DNA of 23,275 nucleotides from Calidihabitans tengchongensis (GTDB lineage: Bacteria > Sysuimicrobiota > Sysuimicrobiia > Sysuimicrobiales > Kaftiobacteriaceae): positions 1 through 23,275 of the forward strand of contig JAVKIE010000018.1 of assembly GCA_031459615.1 (NCBI GenBank). The letters are read 5' to 3'. Within the stretch, counting starts at the first letter, position 1. Each line of letters opens with the position of its first letter. The notes below the pieces were generated by a model. The model had not been told where the DNA came from. It saw nothing but the letters and a program-made list of their open reading frames with translations, and ran no database searches. Of this stretch, positions 13,025 through 19,841 are shown piece after piece. The translations under genes and the position numbers were made by a program.

Positions 13025-14113
13025 ATGAGCGCCTCCGCGGAGCGCGCCCCGCTGAGCCCGGACGACCGGACGGCATTCCACCGGAGCCTGACGGTGGTGG
13101 ACGGTCACTGCGACCTGCCCCTGGCCCTCACCCGCGCCGCCGACGCCCGCGGCGGCGACCCCCCCGCTCTGGCCGAGACCCGGGTGGGACGCGACCTCCG
13201 CCAGGGAGGCGTGGACGTGGTCGTCAGCCCCGTGTGGGTGGAGCTGGAATACCTCCCCGACGGACTGCGCCGGGCACTGGTGGGCCTGACCCGACTGCGC
13301 CGGGCGGTCGGCCGCAGTCCGGAGGAGTTCGCCGTGGCCGAGACCCGGGAGGGGCTGGAGCGGGCCGTGCGGGGAGGCCGCACGGCCGTGATCCCGGGGC
13401 TGGAGGGCTGCGCGCCGCTGGGATACGAGCCGGACCTGCTGGAGACCTTCGTGCGCCTGGGGGTCCGGGTGGTCGGCCTGACGTGGAACGAACGCAATGC
13501 CTTTGCCAGCGGCGCCCGGCAGGACAGCCGGGAAGGACTCACGCCGCTGGGCAAGGCACTGGTACGGGAAGGCGACCGGCTGGGGGTGATCTGGGACGTC
13601 TCACACCTCAACGAGCGCAGCTTCTGGGACCTGCTGGAGTGCGCCGCCGGGCCGGTCGTGGCCTCCCACTCCAACGCTGCCGCCCTCTTCCCCCACGCCC
13701 GCAACCTCAGCGACGACCAGATCCGGGCGCTGAGCGCCCGCGGAGGCCTGATCAGTCTCATGGTGCAGTCGTTCGTGATCAGCAGGCAGATCGCCACGCT
13801 GGAGGAGTTCCTGCGCCATGTGGACCACGTGGTCGAGCTGGCCGGTATCGAGCGGGTGGGGTTCGGCTTCGACTTCATCTCCTTCGTGGACGACATCGAC
13901 CGCCTGCGGATGGACTCCCTGCCGCCGACGGAACCTCCCCGGGAGAACGCCCACAAGGCGCTGGCGGAGATCCCCACCCACGCCGACCTGCCGCGGCTCA
14001 CGGACGCCCTGCTCCGCCACGGATACAGCCCCGGCGATGTGGCCCGGCTGATGGGGGGAAACTGGCTCGGCTTCCTGTTGGACCACCTTCCCGCCGCCGA
14101 ATCCTCCATTTAG
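13025..14113 (+). CDS. Membrane-dipeptidase-type peptidase (M19)
   Basis: This 362-residue zinc dipeptidase of the amidohydrolase superfamily hydrolyses dipeptides, including in some members D-residue-containing ones. The metal ligands read in order: H28 and D30 in VVDGHCD, bridging E127 in IPGLEGC, H194 in WDVSHLN, H215 in VASHSN, and active-site D283 in GFGFDF. There is no signal peptide, so it is probably cytoplasmic. It is cotranscribed with the PPOX gene (1-bp gap). The 3' end faces the convergent S9 peptidase, with hairpins in between. Confidence 0.93.
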   Translation: MSASAERAPLSPDDRTAFHRSLTVVDGHCDLPLALTRAADARGGDPPALAETRVGRDLRQGGVDVVVSPVWVELEYLPDGLRRALVGLTRLRRAVGRSPEEFAVAETREGLERAVRGGRTAVIPGLEGCAPLGYEPDLLETFVRLGVRVVGLTWNERNAFASGARQDSREGLTPLGKALVREGDRLGVIWDVSHLNERSFWDLLECAAGPVVASHSNAAALFPHARNLSDDQIRALSARGGLISLMVQSFVISRQIATLEEFLRHVDHVVELAGIERVGFGFDFISFVDDIDRLRMDSLPPTEPPRENAHKALAEIPTHADLPRLTDALLRHGYSPGDVARLMGGNWLGFLLDHLPAAESSI

Positions 14114-14134
14114 TCCGGCGCCTCGTGCTCTGAG

Positions 14135-14226
14135 GATTTTGGGGGGCAGCCCCCCTCCTCCGCGGATGTCGGGGTCAGACCCCGTGATCCAAGGGCAAAC
14201 ACGCGTTCACAGATTCTGGGGGGCAG
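14135..14226. repeat. G-run hairpins and a short direct repeat between convergent genes
   Basis: GGGGGG-CAG-CCCCCC (14141-14155) and GGGGT-CAG-ACCCC (14171-14183) are two short stems with the same CAG loop. The 15-mer GATTYTGGGGGGCAG occurs at 14135-14149 and again at 14212-14226. The segment separates the convergent dipeptidase and S9 peptidase genes, so the stems may act as bidirectional terminators, although no T-run follows. Confidence 0.5.
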
Positions 14227-14250
14227 ACCTTTCGATCCCGCACCACGGGC

Positions 14251-16182
14251 TCAGTCGAGGTTATGGATGGGCACCGGCTCGAGGGTGTCCGCGGGCGAGA
14301 ACCCGAAGATGCGGCCGTAGAAGTACAGTTCCGCCTCCAGGACGCGGCGGATCGTCTCGGCGCGGCGGAAACCGTGCTGCTCTCCCTCAAAGGCGAGGTA
14401 CGCCACGGGGATGCCCCGGCGGCGCAGGGCCTCCACCATCGCCTCCGACTGGCTGGGGGGCACCACGCGATCTTCCAGCCCCTGGAAGAAGATCACCGGG
14501 ACGCGGATCTGGTGAGCGTAGTGGATGGGGGAGCGGGCGCGGAACAGGTCGGCCCGCTCGGGGTACGGGCCGACCAGGTGGTAGTCATACCGCGACTCGA
14601 ACTTGTGGGTCTCCCGGTGCAGGGCCTCCAGGTCGCTGACCCCGAAGTGCGACGCCCCGGCCCGGAAGGCGTCCCGAAATGCCAGCGCGCACAGAGTGGT
14701 GTACCCGCCGGCGCTGCCGCCCCGGATGGCCACCCGCATTCCGTCCGCCAGCCCGCGGTCCACCAGGAACCGGGCCGCGTGAACGCAGTCGTCCACGTCC
14801 ACCACACCCCACTGGCCGCGCAGGCGGTTCCGGTAGGCGCGCCCGTAGCCGGTGCTCCCGCCGTAGTTGACGTCCACCACGGCAAACCCCCGGCTGGTCC
14901 AGTACTGGAACTCCAGGCGCAGCACGGCGGGGGAGAAGGACGTGGGGCCGCCGTGGGCGACCACCAGCAGCGGCGGGCGCTCTCCGGACGGGCCGGCGAA
15001 GTCCGCGTTGGTCGGAGGGTAGTACCACCCGTACGCCGCCTGTCCGCCGGTGGTCGGGAACGCGATGGCCTGCGGCACCGAGATGTATCCCGGGTCCACC
15101 GGGTGCGGGCGTGACGTCCGGAGCACCTCCACGGCCCGGCGGGGCACGTCCAGGCGGACCAATGCCAGGGGTTCGGTGGGGGACCCGCCGATGAAGTACA
15201 CGGCGGTCCCGGCCGGTGTCACCTGACTGATCTCGGTGTACGGGAGGTCCACGACGTCCAGGGACTTCCGCCGGGTGTCCAGCAGCGCCAGCCGCCACAC
15301 CCCTCCGGCGATGAAGGCGCAGACCGCGGTGGAAGGATCCAGAAGGCCATAGGTGGACATGCGGAACACCCACTGGGGGCGGCCGAACTCGGCCTCCCGC
15401 AGGACGACCGGCTCCACACGGCCTGCGCGCGCGTCCCAGCGGTACAGGTTCCACCACCCGGTGCGGTCGGAGACGAAGTACAGGATGCCGTCGGGGGACC
15501 ACTCCGGCTGGAAGACGGATTCCTCGGGCCCGCCGGCCACCCGGTGCGGCTCCTCCACCGTCCCGTCGGCCCGCACCGCCGCCACCCACAGGGTCGTTCC
15601 ATCCCAGGGCATGTTCGGGCGGTCCCAGCTCAGCCAGGCCAGCACGGCGCCGTCGGGACTGAGGCGGGGGGAGGCATAGAAGTCGGCCCCCCGCACCAGA
15701 ACCTGCGGCCGACCACCCTCCAGGGGAACGGCCGCCAGGTAATTCTCCGCCTCCTGGTCGCCGCGGGCGTGGTCTTCACACACGCAGATGAGCCGCCGGC
15801 GCTGTCTGTCGACCACCGCGTCGGCGTAGCGCAGTGCGCCGGGCAGCGTGAGGGGGTCCGGGGTGCCTCCCGGCTGCAGGCGGTACAGCCGCTGATCGGC
15901 ATACTCGGAAAAGTAGACAACCCCGCGGTCCACGACGAAATCGCCCCCGCCGTACTCGTGGACGGTGGTACGGGCGTTGAAGGGAGGGGGGAGCACGTCG
16001 GCCGTGCGGCCGTCGGGGGTCCGGCGGACGATGACCTTCCGGCCCCGCTCGGCCGGCCGCAGCTCGGACCAGTACACGTCGGGTCCGTCGACTGCGATCT
16101 CCGAGAGGACAATCCCGGCGCCGGCCACCAGCTCGGCGGTGATCGGCGACTTCCAGGTCCCGTAGGGAGCGACGGTGGGCAT
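14251..16182 (-). CDS. S9-family prolyl-oligopeptidase-type peptidase
   Basis: This 643-residue serine peptidase is of the dipeptidyl-aminopeptidase/acylaminoacyl-peptidase group. Residues to about 380 form a beta-propeller; blade motifs such as SPRLSPDGAVLAWLSW and FQPEWSPDGILYFVSDRTG are visible. The C-terminal alpha/beta hydrolase domain starts near 400 with VVAHGGPTS and has VVDVNYGGSTGYGR. The triad is Ser490 in GGSAGG, Asp571 in GLEDRVVP, and His603 in GEQHGF. There is no signal peptide, so it is probably cytoplasmic, cleaving short peptides. It starts at the ATG at 16182 and reads toward the convergent dipeptidase, so the pair suggests peptide scavenging. Confidence 0.95.
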   Translation of the reverse strand: MPTVAPYGTWKSPITAELVAGAGIVLSEIAVDGPDVYWSELRPAERGRKVIVRRTPDGRTADVLPPPFNARTTVHEYGGGDFVVDRGVVYFSEYADQRLYRLQPGGTPDPLTLPGALRYADAVVDRQRRRLICVCEDHARGDQEAENYLAAVPLEGGRPQVLVRGADFYASPRLSPDGAVLAWLSWDRPNMPWDGTTLWVAAVRADGTVEEPHRVAGGPEESVFQPEWSPDGILYFVSDRTGWWNLYRWDARAGRVEPVVLREAEFGRPQWVFRMSTYGLLDPSTAVCAFIAGGVWRLALLDTRRKSLDVVDLPYTEISQVTPAGTAVYFIGGSPTEPLALVRLDVPRRAVEVLRTSRPHPVDPGYISVPQAIAFPTTGGQAAYGWYYPPTNADFAGPSGERPPLLVVAHGGPTSFSPAVLRLEFQYWTSRGFAVVDVNYGGSTGYGRAYRNRLRGQWGVVDVDDCVHAARFLVDRGLADGMRVAIRGGSAGGYTTLCALAFRDAFRAGASHFGVSDLEALHRETHKFESRYDYHLVGPYPERADLFRARSPIHYAHQIRVPVIFFQGLEDRVVPPSQSEAMVEALRRRGIPVAYLAFEGEQHGFRRAETIRRVLEAELYFYGRIFGFSPADTLEPVPIHNLD

Positions 16183-16240
16183 CGGGTGTGGGGTTTCGAC
16201 GACGCCGCCGGCGACTCCCGTCGGGCCGGAGGGCGTGTGC

Positions 16241-16246
16241 TAGAAT
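16241..16246 (+). promoter_or_regulatory. -10 box of tRNA-Lys
   Basis: TAGAAT (5/6) lies 9 nt upstream of the tRNA 5' end, the same spacing as in tRNA-Val. No good -35 is seen. Confidence 0.55.
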
Positions 16247-16255
16247 GACCACGGT

Positions 16256-16331
16256 GGGCCCTTAGCTCAGCGGGTAGAGCGCCGGGCTTTTAACCCGGGC
16301 GTCGGGGGTTCGAGTCCCTCAGGGCCCACCA
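16256..16331 (+). tRNA. tRNA-Lys (TTT), CCA end encoded
   Basis: The cloverleaf has acceptor stem GGGCCCT/AGGGCCC, anticodon stem CCGGG/CCCGG around CTTTTAA (anticodon TTT), and T-arm TTCGAGT. ACCA is encoded at 16328-16331. The last 33 bases of the tRNA gene plus one downstream base are duplicated exactly at 16544-16577. The ACCA also forms the foot of a 17-bp inverted repeat that runs into the following spacer. Confidence 0.97.
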
Positions 16332-16332
16332 G
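16299..16332 (+). repeat. 34-bp direct repeat, copy 1 (inside tRNA-Lys 3' end)
   Basis: The tRNA variable loop, T-arm, acceptor 3' strand, CCA and one further G are repeated exactly 245 bp downstream. Integrases that use a tRNA 3' end as attachment site leave this arrangement. Confidence 0.9.
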
Positions 16333-16374
16333 GCAGCCGCCGGTGGCGCCCCGGGCTACCGGCGGCTGCCTGGT
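16328..16374. repeat. 17-bp inverted repeat starting in the tRNA CCA end
   Basis: Arms 16328-16344 and 16358-16374 are perfect complements across a 13-nt GC-rich loop. The left arm begins with the encoded ACCA. It may be a terminator-type hairpin for the tRNA transcript, but no T-run follows. Confidence 0.75.
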
Positions 16375-16410
16375 AGATTGGAGGACGAACCCCCGAGGCC
16401 GAGGGGGTGA

Positions 16411-16469
16411 GGGGGAGCGCGGCTCCCCCGGGCCGTCAGGGGTGGAATCGGAGGGGCTCAGCCCCTCCG
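16411..16469. repeat. Two perfect hairpins inside the repeat-bounded segment
   Basis: GGGGGAGC/GCTCCCCC (16411-16429, loop GCG) and CGGAGGGGC/GCCCCTCCG (16449-16469, loop TCA) lie 19 bp apart. They fall within the 211-bp segment between the two 34-bp tRNA-derived repeats. Confidence 0.7.
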
Positions 16470-16543
16470 AGGAGCGAGGCGCGATCAATGGCTCCACTGA
16501 GGGACCCAGCGCACAAGGCACCCCGGGATCGCGTCGAGCGACC

Positions 16544-16577
16544 GCGTCGGGGGTTCGAGTCCCTCAGGGCCCACCAG
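16544..16577 (+). repeat. 34-bp direct repeat, copy 2 (orphan tRNA-Lys 3' end)
   Basis: An exact copy of 16299-16332 with no tRNA 5' half in front of it, so it is not a functional tRNA. It is a candidate attR partner of the tRNA copy, or a relic of an unequal duplication. Confidence 0.9.
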
Positions 16578-16581
16578 AACG

Positions 16582-16635
16582 CAATCTACCCAATCTGCTC
16601 AATCCACGCGATCTCCCCGATCTCCCCGCTCTTCC
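16582..16635 (+). repeat. Six tandem 9-bp units (minisatellite A)
   Basis: Six in-register 9-mers (such as CAATCTACC, CAATCTGCT, CGATCTCCC twice) fit the rough consensus CRATCTNCC. They begin 4 bp after the orphan tRNA 3' end. No spacers are present, so this is not CRISPR. Confidence 0.75.
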
Positions 16636-16671
16636 CAAAACCCGATCCCCTGGGCTCCCCCCGGCTTCTGG

Positions 16672-16754
16672 GGTCTGCGCAATCTGCGCGATCTACGCAA
16701 TCCCCATGATCACGCAGCGCGTCGACTGACAGGACCGCGCAGATTGCGCAGACC
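16672..16754. repeat. 19-bp perfect inverted repeat, containing minisatellite B
   Basis: GGTCTGCGCAATCTGCGCG (16672-16690) is the exact complement of 16736-16754 across 45 bp. Three more 9-bp units of the CRATCTNCG type occupy 16680-16706, overlapping the left arm. The remainder of 16332-16842, about 510 bp, holds no supported gene. Confidence 0.8.
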
Positions 16755-16842
16755 GGCTGTCACCTCCGTCACTGCCCTGGGCGGGCGTCTCCGGTATCCT
16801 CAGGGCCGACATCCCGAGGACCCGGACGATGGAGGGGCCGCG

Positions 16843-17100
16843 ATGATCCACCTCTGCGAAGCGGAAAGGGTCGCCGAAGAGCGGCAGCGCGAGGCTGTGC
16901 GGGAGGCACAGCGGTGGCGGTTGGCTCGGGAGGCCGCCCGGACCCGGCCGGCCCGGTTGCGGTGGCCGCGACTGGCGGTGTGGATAGCGCGGCAGGCCAG
17001 ACGCGTACCCTCGCCGGCCCTGGGCCCGCAGACGCTGGCATCACCTGTTACGGCTGCGGCTGCTGAGGAGGTCCCGCCTCGGCGGGCGCTTCTTCCCTGA
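16843..17100 (+). CDS. Small basic helical protein, unknown function
   Basis: The product is 85 residues. MIHLCEAERVAEERQREAVREAQRW opens a long charged amphipathic helix (about 5-35), followed by a basic, Trp-containing segment and a Pro/Ala-rich tail. GGAGG lies 7 nt before the ATG, which decides the start over an upstream in-frame ATG at 16744. The last 53 bp overlap the 3' end of the convergent padR-type gene. I recognise no domain. Confidence 0.55.
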   Translation: MIHLCEAERVAEERQREAVREAQRWRLAREAARTRPARLRWPRLAVWIARQARRVPSPALGPQTLASPVTAAAAEEVPPRRALLP

Positions 17101-17578
17101 GGATGGCCTCGATCTCGCGGCGGGCGCGCGCCATCACATCGCGGATGCGCCGCAGCTTCTCGGGCGTGATCCGCTGCCAGGGGCCCCGGGATCGGAGGGT
17201 GTGGAACAGGTCCCACATCTCCCGGTAAGCAGGTCCCCACCAGTCCCACCAGTGGCTGAACCGCGAGCGGATATCCTCGACGGCCTCCTGCCGTTCGGTC
17301 AGAAAGCGCCGCCCCTCGTCGGTGATGGCGTACACCTTCTTGCCGTCCTGCTGCGAGGACGTCACGTACCCCATGTCCTCCAGCATCTGGAGGGTCGGGT
17401 ACACGGCGCCCGGGCTGGGCGCGTAGAATCCCCCGAACTGCTCCTGCAGGCTCCGGATGATGTCGTAGCCGTGCATCGGCCTGTCCTTGAGCAGGTCCAG
17501 GATGAGGACCTTGAGGTCGCCTTTACCGAAGAGCCTCTCCCGAAAGGGTCCAAACCCCATCCACGGCCGTGCAAACAC
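17048..17578 (-). CDS. PadR-family transcriptional regulator
   Basis: This 176-residue repressor-type winged-helix protein has the PadR DNA-binding domain at about 20-95: LKVLILDLLKDRPMHGYDII, SPGAVYPTLQMLEDMGYV and KKVYAITDEGRRFL. A C-terminal helical dimerisation region follows, with Trp-rich HWWDWWG and a Pro/Gln tail. An upstream in-frame TTG at 17617 was rejected because it would lie before the predicted transcript start (about 17614). The GTG at 17578, 3 nt after GGGGGTGGG, is preferred; an ATG at 17560 is an alternative. The promoter overlaps a palindrome, which suggests autoregulation. The divergent DUF763 gene may be coregulated. No efflux or multidrug target gene adjoins it. Confidence 0.9.
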   Translation of the reverse strand: MFARPWMGFGPFRERLFGKGDLKVLILDLLKDRPMHGYDIIRSLQEQFGGFYAPSPGAVYPTLQMLEDMGYVTSSQQDGKKVYAITDEGRRFLTERQEAVEDIRSRFSHWWDWWGPAYREMWDLFHTLRSRGPWQRITPEKLRRIRDVMARARREIEAILREEAPAEAGPPQQPQP

Positions 17579-17619
17579 GGTCCCACCCCCGGTACGTCGG
17601 AACAATTTTCGTAACAATA

Positions 17620-17648
17620 CGATATATCGAATAACGACGCCATGTCAA
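17620..17648 (-). promoter_or_regulatory. PadR promoter with palindromic operator over the -10
   Basis: On the minus strand TTGACA (17643-17648, 6/6) and TATATC (17621-17626, 4/6) are 16 bp apart. The -10 lies inside the perfect 10-bp palindrome CGATATATCG (17620-17629) in a conspicuously AT-rich island. A repressor bound there would occlude the promoter; that its own PadR product binds is an inference. Confidence 0.6.
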
Positions 17649-17785
17649 GGGCAGAAGAAGAACCCACCCCTGACCCTGGGTGCGCTTTGCCATGGTGCCT
17701 CCGGGAATCCGGACGGGCTGCGTCGTCGTGGGAGCGGTCCTTGCGTTGCGCACGGGGCGAGCGCATCCTGGAAGGGGATCTTGCG

Positions 17786-18883
17786 ATGATCTGCCGCACG
17801 GGCATTGCCACCCTCCCCCTGCACGCCGGCCGGACCCCACGCTGGCTGTTTGAGCGCATGGTGCGCCTGGCGCGGGCGGTGCTGGAGGCGCTGGTGGAAG
17901 ACATCGGCCCCCCGGGAGTGCTGGCCCGCCTGGCCGATCCTTTCTGGTTTCAGGCCTTCGGCTGCCTGCTGGGATTCGACTGGCACAGCAGCGGGGTCAC
18001 CACCACCGTCTGCGGTGCGCTCAAAGAGGCCGTCCGCGGCCGGGAGGCGGATCTGGGCCTGGTCGTGGCCGGGGGCAAGGGCCGAACCTCCCGCCAGACT
18101 CCCGAGGAACTGCGGAGATCCGGAGACCGGTTTGGCCTGGACGCCGACCGGCTCGTCTCCACCAGCCGCCTGGTGGCCAAGGTCGACAGTGCCGCCGTCC
18201 AGGACGGCTACCAGATCTACCATCACACCCTTGTCGCGACCCTGGACGGACGATGGGCGGTTGTCCAGCAGGGCATGCGCCCGGCCGACCGCACGGCCCG
18301 CCGCTACCACTGGTGGGGCGACCGGGTGCGCAGCTTCGTGTGCGAGCCCCACGCGGCCGTGTGCTGCGACAGGACCGGACCGACCCTGAACCTGGTGGCG
18401 GCGGAGTCCGAGCCCGCCCGGGCGGCGATCACCCGGATCGCCCGCGAACGGACGGAGGTGCTGGTCGCCGAACTGCGCCGACTGGCGGCGGCGCCGCCGG
18501 CGCACCTGATCCTGCCGCACCGCCACATCCTCGACCCGACGCGGGACGTGCACCCGGACAGGCTGCGCCGGGCGCTGGAACAGACCTACCGGGCGCAGGC
18601 ACCGTCCTTTGAGGCGCTGCTGGGCCTGCCCGGCGTGGGCGCCAGGACTCTGCGGGCCCTGGCTCTGCTGTCGGAGGTCCTGGCAGGAGCGCCGGCCTCC
18701 TGGCGGGACCCCGCCCGCTTCGCCTTCGCCCACGGCGGCAAGGACGGCCATCCCTACCCGGTGGACCGGGAAGTCTACGACCGGACCATCGCGGTCCTGG
18801 AAGAGGCAGTGCGGCGGGCTCAGGTGGGAGATCCCGAACGCCTGGCCGCCCTGCGCCGGCTGCACGCGTTCGTCCGAACCTGA
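17786..18883 (+). CDS. DUF763 family protein
   Basis: The product is 365 residues. It opens with the DUF763 hallmark RTGIATLPLHAGRTPRWLFERMVRLAR. It then has SSGVTTTVCGALKEAV, GLVVAGGKGRTSRQTPEE, and the conserved RLVAKVDSAAVQDGYQIYHHTLVA and WAVVQQGM segments. GLPGVGARTLRALALL (about 280-295) is a helix-hairpin-helix-like motif, and FAFAHGGKDGHPYPVDREVYD closes the family core. Function is unknown; the HhH suggests nucleic-acid contact. The family is best known from archaea and some thermophilic bacteria. The ATG at 17786 matches the family N-terminus; an in-frame upstream start at 17642 would add 48 unrelated residues. It is divergent from the PadR gene and convergent with the DapA-like gene, with a 15-bp gap. 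Confidence 0.9.
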   Translation: MICRTGIATLPLHAGRTPRWLFERMVRLARAVLEALVEDIGPPGVLARLADPFWFQAFGCLLGFDWHSSGVTTTVCGALKEAVRGREADLGLVVAGGKGRTSRQTPEELRRSGDRFGLDADRLVSTSRLVAKVDSAAVQDGYQIYHHTLVATLDGRWAVVQQGMRPADRTARRYHWWGDRVRSFVCEPHAAVCCDRTGPTLNLVAAESEPARAAITRIARERTEVLVAELRRLAAAPPAHLILPHRHILDPTRDVHPDRLRRALEQTYRAQAPSFEALLGLPGVGARTLRALALLSEVLAGAPASWRDPARFAFAHGGKDGHPYPVDREVYDRTIAVLEEAVRRAQVGDPERLAALRRLHAFVRT

Positions 18884-18898
18884 CCTCGCCGGAGGGGC

Positions 18899-19825
18899 CT
18901 ATTCCAGCAACCCTGCCTCCCGCAGGACGGCCTCCACGCGCTGCATCCCGGTCCGGTCCACAGGCCGTACGGGCGGCGCCGGGGGCCCTGCGGGAATCCC
19001 CAGCAGGGTGAGGGCGCCCTTGAGTCCGGCGATGATCCCGCTCTGCGGCCCCCCGACCCCGGTGTCGTAGACCCGGGTCAGGTCCGCGACCGTGGCCTGG
19101 AGGCGGGCGGCGGACGTCCAGTCTCCGGCGGCGGCGGCGTCAAAGACGGCGACCAGGTGACGCCCGGCGATATTCCCCAGCGAGGGGACGGTCCCCTGGG
19201 CTCCCACCAGCACCGCCACGTCGGTCAGCAGGTCCGTCCCCAACAGCATGCGGAAATCCCGCCCCCCTCCGCGCAGGACCGCCGTCCACCGGCGAAACCG
19301 GGTGACATCTCCCCAGGAGTCCTTTAAGCCGATGACCCGGGAGTCGGCCGCCAGTTCCCGGCACACGGCCAGGGGCAGGTCCACCTTGGTCGTCTGGGGG
19401 ATGTTGTACAGGAGGACCGGAAGGGTCGTGGCCTCCAGCACGGCCCGGAAGTGACGGAGCAGCTCGTCGGGATCGGGCGGGTAGTAGTAGGGGGCGGTGG
19501 CCACCACCGCGTCGGCCCCCAGATCGGCCGCCTGGCGGGCCCGGGCGGCGGCGTGGGCCGTGGTGGGACCCAACACGCCGGCCAGCAGGGGCAGCCTCCC
19601 CCGCAGTGCCCGGTGGGTCTCCGCCACCAGCCGGGCCCACTGCGTGTCGGTGAGGGCGGCCGCCTCCCCCGTGGTGCCGGCCACGAAGATCGCGTGCACG
19701 CCCTGGCCCACCAGGAACTCCACCAGCGCCTCCACGCCGCGCTCGCTGACCGTGACCCCATCGTCCTCCAGCGGCGTGATCATGGGCACCACAATTCCCC
19801 GTACCCGCTCGGGAGCAAGCGCCAT
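18899..19825 (-). CDS. DapA/NAL-family lyase or aldolase
   Basis: This 308-residue class I aldolase-type enzyme has Schiff-base Lys168 in IGLKDS, Tyr140 in LLYNIPQ and the pyruvate-binding GTTGE at 50-54. Members include dihydrodipicolinate synthase, N-acetylneuraminate lyase and 2-keto-3-deoxy-sugar-acid aldolases or dehydratases. The residue pattern shown does not separate these. It is the last gene of the tctC-tctB-tctA run (16-bp gap after tctA). That points to catabolism of the imported carboxylate (a keto-deoxy acid type) rather than lysine synthesis, which is an inference. Confidence 0.9.
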   Translation of the reverse strand: MALAPERVRGIVVPMITPLEDDGVTVSERGVEALVEFLVGQGVHAIFVAGTTGEAAALTDTQWARLVAETHRALRGRLPLLAGVLGPTTAHAAARARQAADLGADAVVATAPYYYPPDPDELLRHFRAVLEATTLPVLLYNIPQTTKVDLPLAVCRELAADSRVIGLKDSWGDVTRFRRWTAVLRGGGRDFRMLLGTDLLTDVAVLVGAQGTVPSLGNIAGRHLVAVFDAAAAGDWTSAARLQATVADLTRVYDTGVGGPQSGIIAGLKGALTLLGIPAGPPAPPVRPVDRTGMQRVEAVLREAGLLE

Positions 19826-19841
19826 GTCGGTCTTTCCCCCT

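Noticed and set aside
16267..16521. An 84-codon minus-strand ORF across tRNA-Lys and the following spacer
   Set aside because: Its C-terminal VGPEGLEPPTPGLKARRSTR is the antisense translation of the tRNA, a well-known spurious annotation.
16582..16706. CRISPR-like array after tRNA-Lys
   Set aside because: Units are 9 bp, contiguous and lack spacers; no cas gene is present.
17642..17785. In-frame upstream start for the DUF763 gene
   Set aside because: The family N-terminus begins with RTGIATLPLH just after the ATG at 17786. The added 48 residues lie over the PadR promoter and have no family match.
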